Shown: positions 24,560 through 32,077 of the stretch, piece by piece | Numbering within the stretch: position 1 is the first letter of the stretch | Layout of the letters: every line of letters starts with the position of its first letter | NCBI RefSeq assembly: GCF_001553455.1 | Contig: NZ_BBOX01000193.1 | Location: forward strand, 1-32,969 | Length of the DNA: 32,969 bases | DNA from: Streptomyces hygroscopicus subsp. hygroscopicus | GTDB taxonomy: Bacteria > Actinomycetota > Actinomycetes > Streptomycetales > Streptomycetaceae | Reading direction: 5' to 3' | The notes under the pieces: generated by a model | What the model was told of the DNA's origin: nothing | The model's input: only the letters and a program-made list of their open reading frames with translations | Database searches by the model: none | Position numbers and translations under genes: made by a program

Positions 24560-24831
24560 AGGACCCGGCAGTGGGCCGACTCAGTTTCACCGAGATGTTC
24601 GACCTGCCTGTCGCAGTGGACCTGCGGACGGCGGCCCGAGCTCTCGGGATCGGCTCGACGACCGCCTACCGGCTGATCCGCAACAACGAGTTCCCCTGCC
24701 CCGTCCTGCGCGTCGGAGGCAGGTACAGGATTCCGACCAACGAGCTGATGCGCGCCCTGGGGATCGAGGACGGTCCGTTGTACAGCGTGGACCTGGAACT
24801 GGACACGGACGGCCCGGGCGCCGGCTTCTGA
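24556..24831 (+). CDS. HTH_17/MerR-like DNA-binding protein, excisionase-like
   Basis: A 91-residue protein with a MerR/excisionase-type winged helix: VDLRTAARALGIGSTTAYRLIRNNEFPCPVLRVGG, in pieces around residues 21-55, ending RYRIPTNELMRALGI. In actinomycete integrative elements such a gene usually lies directly before the tyrosine integrase, next to the attachment site. Here the attachment site follows ~185 bp downstream, but there is no integrase. ATG 24556 overlaps the upstream stop, with GAGG just before it. It could be an excisionase remnant, or a regulator of the island. Confidence 0.85.
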   Translation: MKDPAVGRLSFTEMFDLPVAVDLRTAARALGIGSTTAYRLIRNNEFPCPVLRVGGRYRIPTNELMRALGIEDGPLYSVDLELDTDGPGAGF

Positions 24832-24862
24832 CAAGGAAATGAAGAGGGGCCTCGCGCCCCCC

Positions 24863-24896
24863 GTGCGGCCCCGTGGCATCAGTCACGAGGCCGCAC
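24863..24896. terminator. hairpin terminator after the HTH gene
   Basis: GTGCGGCC/GGCCGCAC continues through one mismatch to CGTG/CACG, giving a 13-position stem with an 8-nt loop. It starts 31 bp past the HTH stop and could also stop transcription entering the island from the methyltransferase side. Confidence 0.65.
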
Positions 24897-24969
24897 AGCT
24901 TGACAGGATCCGCGTCATGCGCTCCCGAAAATGGGTCGATCCCACCATTGCCACACCTGAGCAGCCTAG

Positions 24970-24984
24970 GAAAATCGCAGGTCA
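24970..24984. repeat. 15-bp direct repeat inside the right island end
   Basis: GAAAATCGCAGGTCA, identical to 10142-10156. On the minus strand it begins with the TGA stop codon of the methyltransferase gene. Confidence 0.8.
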
Positions 24985-26325
24985 GGCGCCTTTTGTGGCA
25001 GGCTCTAGCACCGCCACGCACTCCACGTGGTGGGTGACCGGGAAGAGGTCGAAGGCGCGCACCCGGCGCGGGGTGTAGCCCGCCTCGCGGAAGTACCTCA
25101 GGTCGCGGGCGAGTGCCGCCGGATCGCAGGCGACGTAGGCGATACGGCGGGCGCCCAGGGCGGCGAGCCGGGTCACCGTCTCCTTGCCCGCGCCCGCGCG
25201 GGGCGGGTCCAGCACGATCAGGTCGGCCTCGGTGATGCCGGTGCGCGGCAGCACCTGTTCGACCTTGCCGTGCTCAATGCGGACCCGCTCCAGGTCCTGG
25301 AGGTTGTGGCGGGCGTCCTCGACCGCGCGCTTGTTCGACTCGATGCCCAGCACCGCGCCGCGCTCCCCCACCCGCTCGGCGATCGCGCCCGCGAAGAGAC
25401 CGACGCCGCAGTACAGGTCGAGGGCCGTCTGGCCCTTGCGGGGCATCAGCCCCTGCATGACGGCCTCGACGAGGACGTCCGCCGCCTTGGGGTGGACCTG
25501 CCAGAAGCCGCCCTCGCCGACCCGCCAGGTGCGGCCCGCCGCGCGCTCGCGGACGAAGGGGCGGCCGTGGACGCGGTGGACGGTCCTGGTGCGCTCCCGG
25601 CCGCGCGACTCCCCGATCCGCAGCACCGAGACCGGCCGGTCCAGCTCGACCAGCGGCAGCCGGCCGCCGGGGCGCGGGGTGAGGACGACCTGCCGGTCGG
25701 AGGAGCCGGTGGCGGCGATGGCCTCCACGGTGGCGATCTGGGGCCATTCGCGCTTCTCGACGCCGAGTTCGCTGACGCCGGGGGCCGCGATCAGGCAGTG
25801 GTCGACCGGCTCGACCTCGTGCGAGCGGTGGCGGCGCAGTCCGGGCCGGCCCTGCTCGTCCACCGCGTAACTCACCCGGGTCCGCCAGGCCGGGACCTCG
25901 CCGCGGGCCACCTTGTCGCCGGGCGCGGGCTCGACCGTGCCGTCCCAGCCGGCCTCCTCCGGGGTGAGCCCCGCGAGCCGGCCCAGCTGCTCGGCGATCA
26001 CCTCGGCCTTCAGCCGGCGCTGGGCGCCGGGGGCGACGTGCTGCCAGTCGCAGCCGCCGCATTTGCCGGGGCCTGCGAAGGGGCACGGCGCCGCCACCCG
26101 GTCCTTGGAGGCGTCCAGCACCCGCACCGCGTCGGCGCGCAGGAAGCGCGCCCGCTCCTCGCCCTCGGTCACCCGGGCGACGACCCGCTCGCCGGGCAGC
26201 GCGTGCCGGACGAACAGCACCTGGCCCTCCGCGGTCCGGGCGATGCAGTGGCCGCCGTGTGCCACCGGGCCGACCTCGACCTCGTACTCCTCGCCGACCA
26301 GCGATGCCCTGGGTTCACTTTGCAT
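24982..26325 (-). CDS. class I SAM-dependent RNA (uracil-5-)-methyltransferase, RumA/RlmD type
   Basis: This enzyme methylates C5 of a uridine in tRNA or 23S rRNA. An N-terminal TRAM domain (VGPVAHGGHCIAR, LPGERVVARV) is followed by the Fe-S cysteines C81, C89 and C92 (CPFAGPGKCGGC). The SAM motif is DLYCGVGLFAG, then LDPPRAGAG and the catalytic Cys 396 in YVACDPAALARDL. The start is set at ATG 26325 (MQSEPRASLVGEEYEV), giving 447 residues; a longer frame from TTG 26370 lacks support. The last ten codons use CTA, CCT, ACA and AAA, unlike the rest of the gene. I infer they were donated by the island while preserving the protein sequence. Exact target uridine is unknown. Confidence 0.94.
   Translation of the reverse strand: MQSEPRASLVGEEYEVEVGPVAHGGHCIARTAEGQVLFVRHALPGERVVARVTEGEERARFLRADAVRVLDASKDRVAAPCPFAGPGKCGGCDWQHVAPGAQRRLKAEVIAEQLGRLAGLTPEEAGWDGTVEPAPGDKVARGEVPAWRTRVSYAVDEQGRPGLRRHRSHEVEPVDHCLIAAPGVSELGVEKREWPQIATVEAIAATGSSDRQVVLTPRPGGRLPLVELDRPVSVLRIGESRGRERTRTVHRVHGRPFVRERAAGRTWRVGEGGFWQVHPKAADVLVEAVMQGLMPRKGQTALDLYCGVGLFAGAIAERVGERGAVLGIESNKRAVEDARHNLQDLERVRIEHGKVEQVLPRTGITEADLIVLDPPRAGAGKETVTRLAALGARRIAYVACDPAALARDLRYFREAGYTPRRVRAFDLFPVTHHVECVAVLEPATKGA
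25016..25041. other. right attachment site core of the genomic island
   Basis: This is the counterpart of 10090-10115, with one mismatch at 25033. It lies in the codons for VTHHVECV of the methyltransferase. Downstream codons of the gene (on the minus strand) would come from the element. Confidence 0.75.
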
Positions 26326-26442
26326 GGCGGGTTCAGGCTCCAGAAGGGGTGAGGGGGCGTGGTGGGACAACAGCCCACCAGTCTACGTCGCGCCGGACCC
26401 CGCCCCGTCACGGCGGCGGGAGGGCGGGGACCGGCGCCCGGC

Positions 26443-26622
26443 GAAGGACGGCGCCCGCCCGGAGGACAGCGCCCAGCCAGAGGACAGTGTCCGGCCGGAG
26501 GGCAGCGCCCGCCCGGAGGGCAGCGCCCAGCCGGAGGGCAACGCCCAGCCGGAGGACGGCGCCCGGCCGGAGGACAGTGTCCAGCCGGAGAACGGCGCCC
26601 GCCCGGAGGACAGCGCCCGGCC
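26443..26622. repeat. 18-bp minisatellite, ten units
   Basis: Ten contiguous 18-bp units, consensus GGAGGACAGCGCCCGCCC, with 1-4 changes each, lie between the permease stop and the methyltransferase start. There are no spacers, so it is not a CRISPR array. The unit is in frame on both strands, so open frames here are compositional. No gene is called in 26,326-26,696. Confidence 0.9.
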
Positions 26623-26696
26623 AAGGACAGGGCCGGAGGCCCGGCCCCGGCCTGCCCGGGGGCTCGGCCGGAGGGAACGGTGCCCGGCCCGGGGGC

Positions 26697-28793
26697 CTAC
26701 CGCCCCGGAACCTGTGAGGTGACGTCCGGCTTCTCGCCCTTCGGTCCCTTCTCGCCCTTCTCCCGCTTGGCCGGGATCACCGGACCGCGCCGCACCGACC
26801 CCGGGGCGTTCCACTCGGCCCGCTTGCGCGCCCGCTTCCGGGCTAGCTCCGAGGAGTCCAGCTGCCACGGCACGGAGGTCACCATGACCCCCGGGGTGAA
26901 CAGCAGCCGGCCCTTGAGCCGCAGCGCGCTCTGGTTGTGCAGCAGGTGCTCGTACCAGTGGCCGACCACGTACTCGGGGATGAAGACGGAGACCACATCG
27001 CGCGGACTCTCCCGGCGCAGGCTCTTGACGTAGTCGATGACCGGCCGGGTGATCTCGCGGTAGGGCGAGTCGAGGATCTTGAGCGGGACGTCTATGCCGC
27101 GCTCGTGCCACGCCGCCTGGAGCGCCTTGGTCTCGGCCGGGTCGACGTTGATGCTCAGCGCCTCCAGCCGGTGGGAACGCATCAGCTTGGCGTAGGCCAG
27201 GGCGCGCAGCGTCGGCTTGTGGACCTTGGAGACCAGGACGATGGAGTGCACCCGGGAGGGGCGCACCTCCTCCTCGTCGGGCTGCTCGGTGGCCGCCGCG
27301 AGTTCCTCGGAGACGCCGTCGTAGTGGCGCCTGATGGCCGTCATGGTGACGTAGAAGATGACCATGCCGAGCAGGGCGACCCAGGCGCCGTGAGTGAACT
27401 TCGTCAGCAGCACCACGACCAGCACCAGACCGGTGAAGAAGGCGCCGAAGGCGTTGATCGCGCGGGAGCGGACCATGCGGCGGCGCACGTTCGGGTCCCG
27501 CTCGGTGGCCAGATGGCGGTTCCAGTGCCGCACCATGCCGGTCTGGCTGAGGGTGAAGGAGACGAAGACTCCGACGATGTAGAGCTGGATCAGCCGGGTG
27601 GAGTCGGCGCCGTAGAGGTAGACCAGGACGGCGGCGGCCGAGGCGAGCAGCACGATGCCGTTGGAGAAGGCGAGACGGTCGCCCCGGGTGTGCAACTGCC
27701 GGGGCAGGTAACGGTCCTGGGCGAGGATCGAGCCGAGCAGCGGGAAGCCGTTGTACGCGGTGTTGGCGGCCAGGAACAGCACCAGCGCGGTGGCCGCGGC
27801 CAGCACCACGAAGAGGAACGAGCCGTCGCCGAAGACCGCCGCCGCGACCTGCGAGATCACCGGGTTCTGGGTGTAGTCGGCGCCCAGCGGGGCGCCGTCC
27901 TTCAGCAGGTCGCGGGCGGGGTTCTCGGCCATCTTGACGTCGGTGGTCAGGGCCAGCGTGATGATGCCGATGAACATGGCCACGGCGAGGCCGCCCATCA
28001 GCGCCAGCGTCGTCGCCGCGTTCCGGCTCTTGGGCTTGCGGAAGGCGGGCACGCCGTTGCTGATCGCCTCGACGCCGGTCAGGGCGGCGCAGCCGTCGGA
28101 GAACGCGCGCAGCAGCAGGAAGATCAGCGCGAAGCCGGCCAGCCCGCCCTGCTCGGCGTGGACCTGGTAGCCCGCGGTGGGGGCCTTCATGTGATCGCCC
28201 AGGACCAGCCCGCGGTAGGCGCCCCAGAGGATCATCAGGAAGACGCCGCTGACGAAGACGTAGGTGGGGATCGCGAAGAGCTTGCCGGACTCCCGCACGC
28301 CCCGCAGGTTCATGAGCGTCAGCAGCAGGATGATCCCGACCGCGCACAGTGTCTTGTTCTCGACGATGAAGGGGACGGCGGAGCCGAGGTTCTCCACCCC
28401 GGAGGAGATCGACACGGCGACCGTGAGGACGTAGTCGACCAGCAGGGCGCTGGCGACCGTCAGACCCGCCTTGGGGCCGAGGTTGGTGGTGGCGACCTCG
28501 TAGTCGCCACCGCCGCTCGGGTACGCGTGGACGTTCTGGCGGTAGGACGCGACCACCGTGAACATCAGCACGACGATGGCAACCGTGATCCACGGGCTGT
28601 AGTGGTAGGCCGACGCACCCGCCACGGACAGGACGATCATCACCTGTCCCGGCGCGTATGCGACGGAGGACAGGGGGTCGGAGGCGAAGACGGGGAGCGC
28701 GATGCGCTTGGGGAGGAGGGTCTCCCCCAGCTTGTCGCTGCGCAGGGCCCGCCCGATCAGGATCCGTTTCGGGAGGTCGGTCAGTTTGGACAC
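26697..28793 (-). CDS. APC-superfamily permease, KimA-like potassium transporter
   Basis: A 698-residue integral membrane protein of the APC superfamily with about 12 membrane segments in residues 30-480 and a ~200-residue cytoplasmic C-terminal domain. FASDPLSSVAYAPG, SGGGDYEVATTNLG and ALTGVEAISNGVPAFRKPKSRNA are the conserved KimA/YdaO-type blocks. KimA is a high-affinity K+ uptake protein inhibited by c-di-AMP through its cytoplasmic domain; here the C-terminal domain starts near HSIVLVSKVHKP. A charged EKGEKGPKGEK tail ends the protein. GTG 28793 has no ribosome binding site, but a TACGAT -10 box lies 7 nt upstream, suggesting a leaderless mRNA. Substrate by homology only. Confidence 0.87.
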   Translation of the reverse strand: MSKLTDLPKRILIGRALRSDKLGETLLPKRIALPVFASDPLSSVAYAPGQVMIVLSVAGASAYHYSPWITVAIVVLMFTVVASYRQNVHAYPSGGGDYEVATTNLGPKAGLTVASALLVDYVLTVAVSISSGVENLGSAVPFIVENKTLCAVGIILLLTLMNLRGVRESGKLFAIPTYVFVSGVFLMILWGAYRGLVLGDHMKAPTAGYQVHAEQGGLAGFALIFLLLRAFSDGCAALTGVEAISNGVPAFRKPKSRNAATTLALMGGLAVAMFIGIITLALTTDVKMAENPARDLLKDGAPLGADYTQNPVISQVAAAVFGDGSFLFVVLAAATALVLFLAANTAYNGFPLLGSILAQDRYLPRQLHTRGDRLAFSNGIVLLASAAAVLVYLYGADSTRLIQLYIVGVFVSFTLSQTGMVRHWNRHLATERDPNVRRRMVRSRAINAFGAFFTGLVLVVVLLTKFTHGAWVALLGMVIFYVTMTAIRRHYDGVSEELAAATEQPDEEEVRPSRVHSIVLVSKVHKPTLRALAYAKLMRSHRLEALSINVDPAETKALQAAWHERGIDVPLKILDSPYREITRPVIDYVKSLRRESPRDVVSVFIPEYVVGHWYEHLLHNQSALRLKGRLLFTPGVMVTSVPWQLDSSELARKRARKRAEWNAPGSVRRGPVIPAKREKGEKGPKGEKPDVTSQVPGR

Positions 28794-28800
28794 GCAGAGG

Positions 28801-28806
28801 ATCGTA
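28801..28806 (-). promoter_or_regulatory. candidate -10 box for leaderless permease mRNA
   Basis: TACGAT on the minus strand ends 7 nt before the GTG start, the position expected if transcription starts at the G of the start codon. No convincing -35 box is visible in the GC-rich hairpin upstream. Confidence 0.4.
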
Positions 28807-28813
28807 AGGGGTA

Positions 28814-28869
28814 GCCCCGGCCCCCGCCCACCCCGGGGAAACCGGGCGGGCGGGCGAGCGGCCCGGGGC
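28814..28869. terminator. GC-rich hairpin downstream of the P450 operon
   Basis: GCCCCGG (28814-28820) pairs with CCGGGGC (28863-28869), and inner CCCGCCC/GGGCGGG segments can pair within. It begins just after the stop of the last conservon P450 gene. Confidence 0.5.
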
Positions 28870-28872
28870 CGA

Positions 28873-30102
28873 TCAGGACAGCCGCACCGGCAGGCTGCGG
28901 TAGCCGTTGGAAATGAAGGAGTCCACCGGCGTCAGCTCGTCCGGCCCGACCGCGAGCGAGAGCCCGGGGAAGCGGTCGAAGAGCGCCGGGAGGGCGATGG
29001 CGGCCTCCAGCCGGGCCAGGGGGGCGCCGACGCACAGATGGACCCCGTGCCCGAAGGAGAGGTGGCTCTTGGGCTCCCGGGTGACGTCGAAGACGTCGGC
29101 GTCCTTCCCATGGACCTCGGGGTCGCGTCCGGCGGCCGCGTAGCCGGCCAGGATCGCGTCGCCCTGGCGCAGCACCACCCCGTCCTCGAGGGCGATGTCC
29201 TCGACGGCGTAGCGCAGCGGAACGTGGGCGACGGGGGCGGAGTGCCGCAGTGTCTCCTCGATCACGTCGTCCCACGGGGCCCGGCCGGTGGTGACGAGTT
29301 CGAGCTGCCCGGGGCGGGTGAGCAGGGCGTGGATGGCGTTGCCCAGGAGGTTGACGGTGGTCTCATGGCCGGCGGTGAGCATCAGGGCGAGGGTGTCGCA
29401 CAGCTCCCGTTCACTGAGCGCCGAGTCGTTCTCGTCGCGCACCGCGATCAGCCCGCTGGTCAGGTCGTCACCGGGGCGCTCGCGCTTGGACGCCACCAGC
29501 TCGTCCATGATCGCGAACATCTCCTCGAAGGTGGCGGTGACCTCCTCGGAGCCGGCGGAGGTGTGGAAGGCGCTGTCGGCGAACCGGCTCATCCGCTGCC
29601 GCAGCGCCTCGTCCTCGAGCCCGAACAGCTCACAGATCACCTGGAGCGGGAGCGGGTACGCGTAGCCGTCGCGCAGATCGGCCGTCTCCCCGGGCGGGGT
29701 GGCGGCCAGCCGGTCCAGGAGCTCGGCGCAGATCCGCTCGACGCGCGGCCGCAGGGCGGCGGTGCGCCGGGCGGTGAACGCCTTGGCGACCAGAGTGCGC
29801 AGCCTGCGGTGGTCGGTGCCGTAGGCCGTGAACATGTTGCGCACCCCGACCCAGCTGATCAGGGGCCAGTCGGCTGGGATCTCACCGTTGATCCAGGTGG
29901 GCCAGTGCTGGTTGGGGTCCTTGGAGACGCGCGGGTCGGTCAGCAGCTTCTTCAGCAGATGCTGGCTGCTTATTGCCCACGCCACCACTCCCCCAGGGAG
30001 TTCCACGCGCGCCGCCGGGCCTTGCTCCCGGATGCGGGCGACTTCGCCGTGGACGTCCCGGCCGGAGGGGTCGAGGACAAGGGGACGGGACTGGTGGACC
30101 AT
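28873..30102 (-). CDS. cytochrome P450, canonical (CYP154-like, conservon member)
   Basis: A soluble 409-residue haem monooxygenase. The I-helix motif is AGHETT, the K-helix E283-x2-R286 (EETLRH), and the haem loop SFGHGVHLCVG with Cys 357, all canonical. ATG 30102 (MVHQSRPLVLD) has AGGGAGAG 5 nt upstream. It lies at the end of a conservon, after a P450 that lacks the ExxR motif. Streptomyces conservons often carry a CYP157/CYP154 pair, which is why I suggest the CYP154 family. Its start lies 133 bp inside the 3' end of the preceding frame. The substrate is unknown, and electron-transfer partners are not encoded in the window. Confidence 0.95.
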   Translation of the reverse strand: MVHQSRPLVLDPSGRDVHGEVARIREQGPAARVELPGGVVAWAISSQHLLKKLLTDPRVSKDPNQHWPTWINGEIPADWPLISWVGVRNMFTAYGTDHRRLRTLVAKAFTARRTAALRPRVERICAELLDRLAATPPGETADLRDGYAYPLPLQVICELFGLEDEALRQRMSRFADSAFHTSAGSEEVTATFEEMFAIMDELVASKRERPGDDLTSGLIAVRDENDSALSERELCDTLALMLTAGHETTVNLLGNAIHALLTRPGQLELVTTGRAPWDDVIEETLRHSAPVAHVPLRYAVEDIALEDGVVLRQGDAILAGYAAAGRDPEVHGKDADVFDVTREPKSHLSFGHGVHLCVGAPLARLEAAIALPALFDRFPGLSLAVGPDELTPVDSFISNGYRSLPVRLS

Positions 30103-31469
30103 CGGTTCTCTCCCTGGGGCTCGTCTGGCTGGGGTGGCGCGGACACTGCTGCGGTAGGGAGCTGTGCGGCGGGCCCGGGGGCGGGCCTGGCCAGGACCGG
30201 GAAGCGGACCGGCAGGGCCGTCAGGGCCCGGTGGAAGGGGCCCGGCCGCCAGGTCAGCTGCTCGGCGGGGACGGCGAGTTCCATGTCGGGGAGGCGGTCG
30301 AGGAGCTTTTCGATGGCGACGGAGGCGATGACCCGGGCGGTGCCGTCCGCCGGGCAGCGGTGCGCGCCCACGCTCCAGGCGAGGTGGGAACGGTTGCCGG
30401 TACGGCCCGTCCCGGCCAGTGCGGGGTCGTTGTTGGCCGCCGCGTAACTGGTGAGGACCGGTTCGCCCGCGCGCACCTGGACGCCCCCGAGCCGGAGGTC
30501 GTACCGGGCGAACCGGGTGCCGAAGTTGGCCAGCGGCGGGTTGGTCCACAACACCTCGTCCAGGGCGTCCTGGACCGGCAGGCTGCCTCCGGACAGCTCA
30601 CCGGCGAACCGGTCGTCCGACAGCAGCAGGAGCAGCGCGTTGGAGATCAGGTTCATCTGGGCCTCGGTGCCGGTCGCCAGCAGCAGGGCGATCTGCTGCA
30701 CCAGCTCCTCGTCGGTCAGCTCGGCCGGATGCGCGATCAGCCAGGAGGTGACGTCCGCGCCGGGCTGCCGGCGCTTGGCCGCGATGAGGTCCGCCAGGTA
30801 GCGCAGCATGTCCTCGTTGGCCCGGGCCGCCTCCCGGCTGGTGGCGTCGAACAGGATCCCCATGAACCGGACCAGTTCGCTGCCCCGCTCGGGCGCGGAG
30901 CCGAAGAGCTGGTTGAACACCAGCAGCGGGATGATCGCCGCGTACTCGCTCAGCAGATCGGCCTCACCGCGCTCCGCGAAGGCGTCGATGACGGTCTCCG
31001 CACTGCGCTCCACGTACTCGCTCAGCGCGTGCGGATCGATACGGCTGTGGCTGTCGTTGATCGCGCCGCGGTAGCGGGCGTGCGCCTCGCCGTCGCTGAA
31101 CAGCGCGTTGGGCCGGTACATCATCATGCCCAGCACCGGGCTGTCCGCGGGGACCCGGCCGTCGTTGAGGGCGGCCCAGTTGCGGGGGTCCTTGGCGAAC
31201 CGGTCGGTGTCCCGCAGCACGTCCAGCGCCAGGGAGTAGCTGGTGACCAGCCAGGCGTCCACGCCCGGGGCGAGTTCCACCGGCGAGACCGGCCCCGACG
31301 CCCGCATCCGCGCGTAGTACGCGTGCGGGTCGGCGGCGAAGTCGGCGCCGTACATAGGCACCCGGGCCCCGCTGCCGCCGGGGCCGAAGGCCGGTCCGCC
31401 GGCGTGCGCCGGGCAGCCCGGCGGCGGGACGGTTCCGGTGGCGGCCTCGGCGTCTGGGCGGTAGGTCAC
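29970..31469 (-). CDS. cytochrome P450 lacking ExxR (CYP157-like, conservon member)
   Basis: A P450-fold protein of 499 residues; the recognisable P450 ends near residue 450. The I helix reads LLATGTEAQ, the K helix E305-V-L-W308 in place of ExxR, and the haem loop is AWSVGAHRCPA with Cys 372, Trp for Phe and Ala for the usual Gly. CYP157 enzymes of Streptomyces conservons are known to lack ExxR, so this is a family trait, not a mutation. GTG 31469 overlaps the cvnD stop as GTGA and has AGGAG 5 nt upstream. The frame runs on 133 bp into the next P450 gene, adding a Pro/Ser/Arg-rich tail; a lost stop or frameshift near 30,110 is possible. Confidence 0.9.
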   Translation of the reverse strand: MTYRPDAEAATGTVPPPGCPAHAGGPAFGPGGSGARVPMYGADFAADPHAYYARMRASGPVSPVELAPGVDAWLVTSYSLALDVLRDTDRFAKDPRNWAALNDGRVPADSPVLGMMMYRPNALFSDGEAHARYRGAINDSHSRIDPHALSEYVERSAETVIDAFAERGEADLLSEYAAIIPLLVFNQLFGSAPERGSELVRFMGILFDATSREAARANEDMLRYLADLIAAKRRQPGADVTSWLIAHPAELTDEELVQQIALLLATGTEAQMNLISNALLLLLSDDRFAGELSGGSLPVQDALDEVLWTNPPLANFGTRFARYDLRLGGVQVRAGEPVLTSYAAANNDPALAGTGRTGNRSHLAWSVGAHRCPADGTARVIASVAIEKLLDRLPDMELAVPAEQLTWRPGPFHRALTALPVRFPVLARPAPGPAAQLPTAAVSAPPQPDEPQGENRWSTSPVPLSSTPPAGTSTAKSPASGSKARRRAWNSLGEWWRGQ

Positions 31470-32077
31470 GCTTGCTCCTGGGAGATACGGGCCTGACGGG
31501 ACTGCAGATGCTGCACGAGCGCGATCAGCGCCTGGGTGGAGGAGGTCCGGTCCCGGGCGTCGCAGGTCACCAAGGGCGTCTCCGGCAGCAGGTCGAGGGC
31601 CTCCCGGACCTCGGACTCGGCGAAGCGGGGAGCGCCCTGGAAGTGGTTGACGGCGACGGCGTACGGCAGTCCGTGCTCCTCCAGGACGGCCATCACCGGG
31701 AAGGACTGCTCCAGCCGCCGGGTGTCGGCGAGGACGAGCGCGCCCAGCGCCCCGTGGGTCATGTCCCGCCACAGCCGGGTGAAGCGCCGCTGCCCCGGCG
31801 CCCCGAACAGGTACAGCACCAGCGACTCGCTGAGGGTGAGCCGGCCGAAGTCCATGGCGACGGTGGTGGTCGTCTTGTCCTCGGTGCCCCGGAGGTCGTC
31901 GACGAGCGCGCCGGCCTGCGTCATCGTCTCCTCGGTGCGCAGCGGCCGGATTTCGGACAGCGAGCCCACGAAGGTGGTCTTGCCCACGGCGAAGTGGCCG
32001 ACGACGAGGATCTTCGCCGCCACCCGCACCGTGCCGGGCAGGTAGACCGCGCGGTCAGAGGCGAGCGCGGAGCCCAT
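31466..32077 (-). CDS. CvnD-type small GTPase/ATP-GTP-binding protein
   Basis: A 203-residue Ras-like P-loop protein of the conservon type. Walker A is GHFAVGKTT (residues 27-35), the switch II equivalent is FGAPGQRRF, and AVAVNHFQGA occupies the NKxD position without the Asp, as in MglA/CvnD-like proteins. ATG 32077 has AGGAGGT 4 nt upstream and lies 23 bp inside cvnC. It is thought to form a membrane-associated complex with CvnA-C, acting like a G-protein module in development and metabolism. Confidence 0.93.
   Translation of the reverse strand: MGSALASDRAVYLPGTVRVAAKILVVGHFAVGKTTFVGSLSEIRPLRTEETMTQAGALVDDLRGTEDKTTTTVAMDFGRLTLSESLVLYLFGAPGQRRFTRLWRDMTHGALGALVLADTRRLEQSFPVMAVLEEHGLPYAVAVNHFQGAPRFAESEVREALDLLPETPLVTCDARDRTSSTQALIALVQHLQSRQARISQEQA

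Larger units (their letters stand above)
10090..25041. mobile_element. 14.9-kb genomic island in the 3' end of an RNA methyltransferase gene, carrying a pPIWI-RE system
   Basis: The boundaries are two copies of the methyltransferase 3' end in direct orientation, with a 15-bp perfect direct repeat (GAAAATCGCAGGTCA) just inside each. The cargo from left to right is a pPIWI-RE gene, DinG-type helicase, REase-fold protein, tandem Fe-S nuclease, Ser/Thr kinase, AfsR-like STAND regulator, a short Arg-rich ORF, an unknown protein and an excisionase-like HTH protein. The last ten methyltransferase codons at the right end include CTA, CCT, ACA and AAA, rare in this genome, as if supplied by the incoming element. 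The stretch near 19,390-19,950 is also visibly less GC-rich than its surroundings. No integrase, relaxase or replication gene is visible, so the island may be fixed or mobilised in trans. Confidence 0.8.

Noticed and set aside
26443..26622. Possible CRISPR array
   Set aside because: Units are contiguous 18-mers with no spacers and no cas genes nearby; it is a minisatellite.
26400..26722. Plus-strand repeat protein encoded by the minisatellite
   Set aside because: The unit is open in several frames, no ribosome binding site precedes it, and both neighbours are on the minus strand.
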